NCBI GenBank assembly: GCA_023252315.1
Contig: JAJPEB010000037.1
Coordinates: 1-9,578, forward strand
DNA: 9,578 bases
Reading direction: 5' to 3'
Origin: Candidatus Woesearchaeota archaeon
GTDB lineage: Archaea > Nanobdellota > Nanobdellia > Woesearchaeales > UBA525
In this document: positions 1 to 4,609 of the stretch, piece after piece
Position numbering within the stretch: the first letter of the stretch is position 1
Layout: each line of letters starts with the position of its first letter
Translations under genes and position numbers: made by a program
Notes under the pieces: model-generated
What the model was told of the DNA's origin: nothing
What the model saw: only the letters and a program-made list of their open reading frames with translations
The model's database searches: none

Positions 1-351
1 GCCGATGAGGAGCGCGACGACGACGAACGCGACGACCGTGGTCGTGCTCGAGCGGGGCGCGCCTCCCGTGCCGTACACTTGCTTGATGCTCGTGCGCACC
101 GTGCCCGCGGGATAGCCCTGCGCCGTGAGCTGCGCGAGCGTCTGGTCGGCGGTGTAGCCCTGCCGCAGGTATTGCTGGACATACTCGTGCACCGTCTCGT
201 CGCGGCGCGCGGGCGCGAGCTGCGCGAACGCGGCGTCGATGTCGCGCGCGGCGTAGCCGCTGCCTGCGAGCGCGGCGCGGATCTGCTCCTCAGTATAGCC
301 TGCCCGCTCCTGCGCGGCAATGTATTGGAGAATCTGCTGCGACCCTGCCAC
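1..351 (-). CDS. Repeat-containing membrane protein, 3'-truncated by window edge
   Basis: I do not recognise a named family. The frame is open from a GTG at 351 to the window edge, giving 117 residues of the N-terminal part. Residues about 5-45 and 54-93 are two copies of a helical repeat with the pattern hydrophobic helix, then GYT, a Gln or Glu-Gln, a second helix and a GY turn (AGYTEEQIRAAL...GSGY and QGYTADQTLAQL...QGY). A short Gly/Ser/Thr linker (about 94-105) leads into a hydrophobic run (TVVAFVVVALLIG) that looks like the start of a transmembrane helix. The repeats would therefore be a cytosolic or extracellular domain on a membrane anchor. The GTG start is preferred because no ATG is in frame and a TATA box centred near 378 lies about 27 bp before it, as for other genes here. 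Codons are strongly G/C-ending, supporting a real gene. Confidence 0.7.
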   Translation of the reverse strand, partial: MAGSQQILQYIAAQERAGYTEEQIRAALAGSGYAARDIDAAFAQLAPARRDETVHEYVQQYLRQGYTADQTLAQLTAQGYPAGTVRTSIKQVYGTGGAPRSSTTTVVAFVVVALLIG

Positions 352-374
352 CGCTTCCTGCGTCCGTGGAGCAG

Positions 375-382
375 TTTTTAAA
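375..382 (-). promoter_or_regulatory. TATA box for the leftward repeat-protein gene
   Basis: TTTTTAAA (TTTAAAAA on the minus strand) is centred about 27 bp before the GTG at 351. This spacing puts the transcription start at or next to the start codon, which implies a leaderless mRNA. Confidence 0.6.
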
Positions 383-408
383 CTTTTGCCGTCGGCTGGA
401 GCGCATAA

Positions 409-417
409 TTTTTTAAA
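409..417 (+). promoter_or_regulatory. TATA box for tRNA-Thr
   Basis: TTTTTTAAA is centred about 30 bp before the first base of the mature tRNA. Transcription would begin a few bases before the tRNA 5' end, leaving a very short 5' leader. It is about 30 bp from the leftward TATA box at 375-382, making a compact divergent promoter region. Confidence 0.55.
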
Positions 418-442
418 GGCCTCGCCGCCCTCGCGTGATGCC

Positions 443-514
<72 letters not shown>

Positions 515-544
515 TCTCGCGCATCCGCCGCCGCTCCGCAAACG

Positions 545-551
545 TTATAAG
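545..551 (+). promoter_or_regulatory. TATA box upstream of the small zinc-finger gene
   Basis: TTATAAG stands out in GC-rich surroundings. The likely transcript start is near 573-577, leaving a leader of about 50 bases before the ATG at 629. The leader ends in GAGGCG, a plausible weak Shine-Dalgarno sequence. Confidence 0.5.
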
Positions 552-628
552 GGCAGTCCCGTTGCTTTCCGTCGAGGCCCAGGCGGGCGCGCTACGCGCT
601 CGCGTCGGGGAAAAGAGGCGATGCGGCG

Positions 629-781
629 ATGATGCAATGCGTGGTGTGCAAGGGTGTCGTGCAGAAGGGCGCCCCCTACTACTTCAGCTCCGAGTTCCAC
701 GAGGCGATCCACGGCGACTGCTTCGAGAGCTTCAAGGAGCGCGACGGCAAGGAATCGAGGCCTTCGGTGCCGAGAGCATAG
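629..781 (+). CDS. Small zinc-finger-like protein (50 aa, CxxC...HxxC)
   Basis: I do not recognise a named family. The 50-residue frame has C4-x2-C7 near the N terminus and H28-x2-C31 in the middle (CVVC...HGDC), a spacing that would make one treble-clef or LIM-like zinc site. The aromatic stretch APYYFSSEFHEAIH between the two pairs looks like a beta hairpin leading into a helix. The tail (about 41-50) is polar and probably flexible. ATG at 629 or the next codon at 632 could start it; GAGGCG about 9 bases upstream favours 629. The ATG at 621 reads into a stop after three codons. Codons are G/C-ending in the same frame throughout, supporting coding. A role in binding nucleic acid or protein is only an inference from the zinc motif. 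Confidence 0.6.
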   Translation: MMQCVVCKGVVQKGAPYYFSSEFHEAIHGDCFESFKERDGKESRPSVPRA

Positions 782-838
782 GGCCGCTTCGCGCAGGCGC
801 GCCGGAAGGCATTTGAACCTCGCTCCTCTACGCGATCC

Positions 839-1429
839 GTGGATATTCCGCCTGTCCCTGCAGCTGCGAGAGTGCTCATCATCGAGGGCATCTCAGGGTC
901 TGGGAAGAGCACGCTCTTCGAGAGGATTAAGCGCTCCGGTGAGCGGCGCGCCCTCCATGCGCTTCCCGAGGAGGCGCTGCTCCTCTCCTGGGAGCATAAG
1001 TGGATCCCCGATATCGAGAGAACGAGGCTCCGGCTCTTCGAGGGGATTGTAGCGCGCTGCCGTGCGGAGCTCGAGCGGGATGCCGAGGCGTTCTTCCTCC
1101 TCGAGAGATTTCATGTGAGCCATCGCACGGTCGCAGAGGGGCAAGACCCTGCGGCTGCTGCGAGATATGAGGCGCTTGTCGGTTCCTTGCGATCCCTTCC
1201 AGTGCATATCTTTTTCCTCGAGCTCAACCGTGAGGACATCCGCGCGCGTGCGGAGCATGCGGAGCGCGGTCCCGTGTGGCGCGCGCACCAGGAGCGCAAG
1301 CTCGCGCTGCGCGGTCTCGAGAGCATTGAGCAGATGTACGCCCAAGAGCAGGAATCGATGAGGGCGTTGCTCGTCTCGCAGGGCATCCCATACTCGACCA
1401 TCATTTCTGCTGGGCAGCCTGAGCGATAG
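839..1429 (+). CDS. P-loop kinase-like protein (nucleoside/nucleotide kinase fold)
   Basis: The 196-residue protein opens with a beta strand and a Walker A loop, VLIIEGISGSGKST, with GISGSGKST at residues 17-25. A second strand, FFLLERFHVSHRT (85-97), resembles the DR(Y/F) or ER segment that binds the acceptor in thymidylate kinases and deoxynucleoside kinases. A third strand, PVHIFFLEL (121-129), is followed by REDIRARAEHAERG (131-144), an Arg-rich helix in the position of the lid. The most likely role is phosphate transfer from ATP to a nucleoside, nucleotide or similar small molecule; the substrate cannot be read from the sequence. The start is a GTG, with a weak TATA-like ATTTGAA at 811-817 about 25 bp upstream. 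Codon use is looser, with more A/T third positions than ftsZ or aIF2 gamma, so it may be acquired or weakly expressed. Confidence 0.75.
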   Translation: MDIPPVPAAARVLIIEGISGSGKSTLFERIKRSGERRALHALPEEALLLSWEHKWIPDIERTRLRLFEGIVARCRAELERDAEAFFLLERFHVSHRTVAEGQDPAAAARYEALVGSLRSLPVHIFFLELNREDIRARAEHAERGPVWRAHQERKLALRGLESIEQMYAQEQESMRALLVSQGIPYSTIISAGQPER

Positions 1430-1589
1430 CCTCATCTTTCCAGGTGCAATGTCGATCGTGGCCCGCGTCCCCGACCGCAACATTGAAATAGGCTTGCGAC
1501 CGCGTCTCTCCTGGGAAATGGATACCGGATAGTTCTGTGAAAATCCCTTACTGGTATGGAAATTTGTAAACTAAGGTACGATAATGCTA

Positions 1590-1601
1590 AAATTTATATA
1601 T
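1590..1601 (+). promoter_or_regulatory. ftsZ promoter (TATA box in an AT-rich island)
   Basis: AAATTTATATAT lies in a markedly AT-rich stretch (about 1540-1605) unlike the rest of the window. It predicts transcription start near 1622-1627 and a 5' leader of about 50 bases before ftsZ. Confidence 0.65.
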
Positions 1602-1666
1602 GGGTGATTCCAGAGGAAGGGAAGCTCGAATCTCGGCTCGCCGGGAAGGGCATCACAATCGGTACA

Positions 1667-1670
1667 GGTG
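1667..1670 (+). promoter_or_regulatory. Shine-Dalgarno sequence of ftsZ
   Basis: GGTG (AGGTGA at 1666-1671 in full) lies seven bases before the ATG at 1678 and matches the anti-Shine-Dalgarno end of 16S rRNA. It fixes this ATG as the start and shows that ftsZ uses a leadered mRNA. Confidence 0.65.
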
Positions 1671-1677
1671 AACGGGA

Positions 1678-2709
1678 ATGGACAGCTACGAAGGACTTGT
1701 CGGACAGGCCAACATCAAGGTCATCGGTTGCGGCGGCGGCGGCGGCAACATGGTCAACTGGCTCTACAAGAAGAGCGTGCGAGGCGCCGAGATCATCGCG
1801 TGCAACACCGACAAGCAGCACCTCGACCTCATCGAGGCGGACCGCAAGATCCTCATCGGCAAGGACACGACGCGCGGGCTCGGCGCAGGAGGCTTCCCCG
1901 AGAAAGGCCGCGAGGCCGCGCAAGAGACCGCCCAGGAGCTGCGCGAGGCGCTCAAGCACGCGGACATGGTCTTCGTGTGCGCGGGCATGGGCGGCGGCAC
2001 GGGCACGGGCTCGGCCCCGCTTGTCGCGCAGATGTGCAAGGAGGCAGGCGCGATCGTGATCGGCACGGTCACGATGCCCTTCAAGATCGAGCGCGCGAGG
2101 GTCGACCGCGCCGAGTTCGGCCTGCAGGCGCTGCGCCAGAACGCGGACACGGTCATCGTGATCGACAACAACCGCCTGGTCCAGATCGCGGGGAACCTGC
2201 CGGTCAACCAGGCGTTCGCGGTCGCGAACGAGCTCATCGCGACCATGATCAAGGGCATCGTGGAGATCATCAGCGTGCCGAGCCTCGTCAACCTCGACTT
2301 CGCGGACATCAAGGCCGTGATGACGGAAGGCGGCGTGGCCGCGATCGGCGTCGGCGCGTCCGACACGAACAACCGCGTGGAAGAGGCGGTCAAGGGCGCG
2401 CTCGCGAACCCGCTGCTCGACATCAGCTACGAGGGCGCGACAGGCGCCATCATCCACGTCTCGGGCGGAGCCGACATGACGCTCGACGAGGTCGCGCGCG
2501 TGGGCGACATCGTGACGGAAGCGATGGACCAGGACGCGAACGTCATCTGGGGCGCGCGCGTCTCGGACGAGATGAAAGGCAGGATCACGGTCATGACGAT
2601 CGTGACCGGTGTCAAGAGCCCCTGGATCCTGGGCAAGCAGGCGACGCAGCAGCGCAAGGCGGAGCACCGCGAGCTCGCGGGGTCGCTCGGGATCGAGGTG
2701 CTGTACTGA
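1678..2709 (+). CDS. ftsZ: Cell division GTPase FtsZ
   Basis: This tubulin-family GTPase polymerises into the cytokinetic ring at midcell. All nucleotide-binding loops are visible in the 343 residues: T1 GCGGGGGN (17-24), T3 around NTD (43-45), the T4 signature GMGGGTGTGSAP (103-114), and the T7 synergy loop NLDFADIK (205-212), which supplies the catalytic aspartates to the next subunit. T1 has GGGGG where GGAGN is usual, a mild change. The segment TGVKSPWILG (310-319) is typical of archaeal FtsZ. The C-terminal tail after residue 320 is only about 23 residues and ends GIEVLY, so there is no long linker or bacterial-type FtsA/ZipA-binding peptide. I cannot separate FtsZ1 from FtsZ2 by eye. 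No sepF or other division gene is next to it. The gene has its own promoter and appears monocistronic. Confidence 0.97.
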   Translation: MDSYEGLVGQANIKVIGCGGGGGNMVNWLYKKSVRGAEIIACNTDKQHLDLIEADRKILIGKDTTRGLGAGGFPEKGREAAQETAQELREALKHADMVFVCAGMGGGTGTGSAPLVAQMCKEAGAIVIGTVTMPFKIERARVDRAEFGLQALRQNADTVIVIDNNRLVQIAGNLPVNQAFAVANELIATMIKGIVEIISVPSLVNLDFADIKAVMTEGGVAAIGVGASDTNNRVEEAVKGALANPLLDISYEGATGAIIHVSGGADMTLDEVARVGDIVTEAMDQDANVIWGARVSDEMKGRITVMTIVTGVKSPWILGKQATQQRKAEHRELAGSLGIEVLY

Positions 2710-2718
2710 AAGTCAACG

Positions 2719-2797
2719 GTGGTGACAGAGGGGCCGACAGTGACGACGAAGACACCCAAGGCGGACTGTTGTGGTGACAGAGTGGTGGTGACGACAG
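2719..2797 (+). repeat. Cluster of GTGGTGAC direct repeats
   Basis: The 12-mer GTGGTGACAGAG occurs exactly at 2719-2730 and 2771-2782. GTGGTGACGACAG follows at 2785-2797 and a partial copy, GTGACGACGA, lies at 2740-2749. The array begins ten bases after the ftsZ stop codon. It may be part of the ftsZ 3' untranslated region or a protein-binding site; the function is unknown. Confidence 0.6.
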
Positions 2798-2808
2798 CGA
2801 ACCGGCCC

Positions 2809-2823
2809 TTTTCCCTCTCCTCC
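2809..2823 (+). terminator. Possible pyrimidine-rich terminator of ftsZ
   Basis: TTTTCCCTCTCCTCC is about 100 bases after the ftsZ stop. Archaeal RNA polymerase can terminate at U-rich tracts without a hairpin. The run of four T residues is short, so this is tentative. Confidence 0.3.
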
Positions 2824-3023
2824 AATGGAGCAGCCTCCCGACGTCTGTTCTGACGTAACCCCCCAACCCCCCAAATAACGCATACGTTGGGAGGCACCCA
2901 CCCGCGCCCGAGGTGGTTGGTAACGAAATCGGGCTCCTTCTTTCCCTCCTTCCTTCTCAGGCAACCGAAACGGCGCCCGCGCCTTGGCGCGAGCGCAAGG
3001 CACCTTCGGCCACCCACCAAACC

Positions 3024-3031
3024 TTTTTAAA
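3024..3031 (+). promoter_or_regulatory. TATA box of aIF2 gamma
   Basis: TTTTTAAA is centred about 27 bp before the ATG at 3055, which predicts a leaderless or nearly leaderless transcript. No Shine-Dalgarno sequence is visible between them. Confidence 0.7.
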
Positions 3032-3054
3032 GCCTCTCCGAATCCATCTCTTCG

Positions 3055-4374
3055 ATGGCGGCGAAGAAGGCGGCGAAGAAGGCTCCCGAGGAGACCCCTC
3101 CTGCCACCGCATCCAAGGCCGCCGAGCCCAAGCCCTCCAAGAAGGCGCCCGCCGCAGGCGAGCACGTCCAGCCGTCCGTGAACATCGGCCTTGTGGGCCA
3201 CGTGGACCACGGCAAGACGACGCTCACCGAGCGCCTCTCGGGCAAGTGGACGGACACGCACTCGGAGGAGATCAAGCGCGGCATCACGATCCGCCTCGGC
3301 TACGCGGACGTCGACATCCGCCGCCGCAAGGACGGCACGCTCACGACCAAGGCGAAGGAGGAGGGCGAGGACACCGCGTTCGTGCGCAAGGTCTCGCTCG
3401 TCGACGCGCCCGGGCACGAGTCGCTCATGGCGACGATGCTCGCGGGAGCCACCATCATGGACGGGGCGCTCCTGCTCGTCGCGGCGAACGAGTTCTGTCC
3501 CCAGCCGCAGACGAAGGAGCACGTGGCCGCGCTCGAGATCTCTGGCATCGAGAACGTCATCGTCGTCCAGAACAAGATCGACCTCACGAACAAGGAGCGC
3601 GCGCTGCGCAACCACAAGCAGATCAAGGATTTCCTCAAGGGCACCAAGTTCGAGGACGCGCCCATCATCCCCATCTCCGCCGCGCGCGGGGTGAACGTGG
3701 AACTGCTCCTCGACGCCATCGAGAGGCACATCCCGACGCCCGTGCGCGACGACAAGGCGACGCCGACCATGCTCATCGCGCGCAGCTTCGACGTCAATAA
3801 GCCCGGCCAGCGCCCCGATCAGCTCAAGGGCGGCGTGCTCGGCGGCTCCCTCAAGCAGGGCAGGCTCAAGGTCGGCGACAGAATCGAGCTGCGCCCAGGC
3901 AGGATCTACGAGGAGGCGAACCAGATCAAGGCGACGCCAGTCTTCGCGACGGTGCGCTCCGCGATCACCGGCGGCGTGCCCGTGGAGTCCGTGGGCCCCG
4001 GCGGCTCGATTGGCCTCATGACCGACCTCGACCCCGCGGTCGTGAAGTCGGATAGCCTGACCGGGAACGTGGCGGGGCTGCCCGGCCACCTGCCGCCCGT
4101 GTGGATGACGCTCACGCTCGAGACGACGCTCATGGAGCGCGTGGTCGGCAGCGTCGAGGAGCTCAAGGTGAACCCGTTCGTGCCCAACGAGCTGCTCATG
4201 CTCAACGTGAACTCGTCCGCGACGGTGGGCGTCGTGCGCGACATCGCGAAGGACCGCATCACGTGCCAGCTGCGCAAGCCCGTGTGCGCAGCACCCGGAA
4301 GCCGCGTGTCGATCTCGCGGCGCGTGGGCACGAGGTTCAGGCTCATCGGGTACGGGCTCATCCAGGAGAAATAA
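3055..4374 (+). CDS. Translation initiation factor aIF2 subunit gamma
   Basis: This GTPase is the core of aIF2, which delivers initiator Met-tRNA to the small ribosomal subunit. The 439 residues start with a Lys/Ala/Pro-rich extension (1-38), then the G domain: G1 GHVDHGKT (48-55), switch I KRGITIRLGYA (74-84), G3 DAPGHE (117-122), G4 NKID (173-176) and G5 SAARG (208-212). The family segment RSFDVNKPG marks the entry to domain II, and the C terminus RLIGYGLIQEK closes domain III. The zinc knuckle expected between switch I and G3 is degenerate: the segment at about 88-109 is of similar length but has no cysteine at all, where relatives have two CxxC pairs. The ATG at 3055 is fixed by its TATA box. 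aIF2 gamma is often linked to the PIN-rpo7-spt4 cluster in archaea; here it is separate and on the opposite strand. Confidence 0.97.
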   Translation: MAAKKAAKKAPEETPPATASKAAEPKPSKKAPAAGEHVQPSVNIGLVGHVDHGKTTLTERLSGKWTDTHSEEIKRGITIRLGYADVDIRRRKDGTLTTKAKEEGEDTAFVRKVSLVDAPGHESLMATMLAGATIMDGALLLVAANEFCPQPQTKEHVAALEISGIENVIVVQNKIDLTNKERALRNHKQIKDFLKGTKFEDAPIIPISAARGVNVELLLDAIERHIPTPVRDDKATPTMLIARSFDVNKPGQRPDQLKGGVLGGSLKQGRLKVGDRIELRPGRIYEEANQIKATPVFATVRSAITGGVPVESVGPGGSIGLMTDLDPAVVKSDSLTGNVAGLPGHLPPVWMTLTLETTLMERVVGSVEELKVNPFVPNELLMLNVNSSATVGVVRDIAKDRITCQLRKPVCAAPGSRVSISRRVGTRFRLIGYGLIQEK

Positions 4375-4394
4375 GGAGTTCTCGTCGAGAGATC

Positions 4395-4414
4395 AGGGAG
4401 GAGTTCTTTTCCCT
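4395..4414 (+). terminator. Hairpin terminator after aIF2 gamma
   Basis: AGGGAGGA pairs with TTTTCCCT around a four-base loop, giving eight pairs that include two G-U, with a T run in the 3' arm. It begins 21 bases after the stop codon. A second T-rich tract (TTTCTTTTCC) follows at 4430-4439. The 9-mer AGGAGTTCT is also repeated at 4374-4382 and 4399-4407. Confidence 0.5.
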
Positions 4415-4446
4415 ATCGCAAGTATCCCGTTTCTTTTCCACGCACG

Positions 4447-4455
4447 TTGATAAAT
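4447..4455 (+). promoter_or_regulatory. TATA-like box before the 23-aa frame
   Basis: TTGATAAAT is centred about 26 bp before the ATG at 4477, the same distance seen at the clear leaderless genes in this window. Confidence 0.45.
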
Positions 4456-4476
4456 CCGCATTCTTCCGGAGCGCGC

Positions 4477-4548
4477 ATGGAGACGCCGAACAAGTGGACC
4501 ATCAGCCCGTCCGGAGACCTGGTGGAAGACGAGTACGACGAGGACTAG
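4477..4548 (+). CDS. Possible leaderless acidic microprotein (23 aa)
   Basis: The frame from ATG 4477 to TAG 4548 encodes 23 residues: a start METPNKWTISPSGD, then an acidic tail ending EDEYDED. I do not recognise it. It is supported by a TATA-like box at the leaderless distance, by G/C-ending codons in nearly every position, and by lying between two terminated genes with no other explanation for the promoter. Against it are its very small size and the absence of any known family. If real, it is a soluble acidic peptide that may bind a basic partner such as a ribosomal protein or RNA polymerase; that is speculation. Confidence 0.4.
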   Translation: METPNKWTISPSGDLVEDEYDED

Positions 4549-4609
4549 CCCTCTTGCGGTTCTTGGAGCTGCGCGCAGAGAGCGCTCGCGGCGCGCTGTG
4601 CCGACGTCC

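Larger units (their letters stand above)
2710..3054. other. 345-bp intergenic region between ftsZ and aIF2 gamma
   Basis: I see no convincing gene here on either strand. It contains, in order: a cluster of GTGGTGAC repeats (2719-2797); a pyrimidine tract TTTTCCCTCTCCTCC (2809-2823); a small hairpin ACGTC-TGTTCT-GACGT (2841-2855); a stem CCCCCCAA/TTGGGAGG (2867-2874 with 2887-2894, one mismatch); a second pyrimidine-rich tract (about 2934-2958); a near-perfect palindrome CGCGCCTTGGCGCG (2978-2991); and the aIF2 gamma TATA box (3024-3031). A small RNA is possible, but I could not support one with recognisable boxes. Confidence 0.5.

Noticed and set aside
893..1483. Long minus-strand frame opposite the kinase gene
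   Set aside because: Same length as the kinase frame but without any motif; the plus strand has a Walker A and kinase-like strands.
1449..1532. 27-codon frame in the gap after the kinase gene
   Set aside because: AGGTG is only two bases from the ATG, there is no TATA box at a leaderless distance, and codon choice is mixed; chance is sufficient.
1556..2059. Plus-strand open frame starting in the AT-rich island before ftsZ
   Set aside because: After about 45 residues it is only the wrong frame of ftsZ (Ser/Arg/Ala-rich low complexity), and the TATA box and ftsZ leader lie inside it.
1594..2667. Long minus-strand frame opposite ftsZ
   Set aside because: Rich in Asp, Arg, His and Val, as expected for the antisense of a GC-rich gene; ftsZ is unambiguous.
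2740..2853. C/D-box small RNA in the ftsZ-aIF2 gamma gap
   Set aside because: Only one-mismatch C-box-like GTGACGA sequences and a single CTGA at suitable distance; no C'/D' pair or terminal stem.
2713..4089. 458-codon minus-strand frame opposite aIF2 gamma and the intergenic region
   Set aside because: Antisense composition artefact with no domain; the plus strand encodes aIF2 gamma with every G motif.
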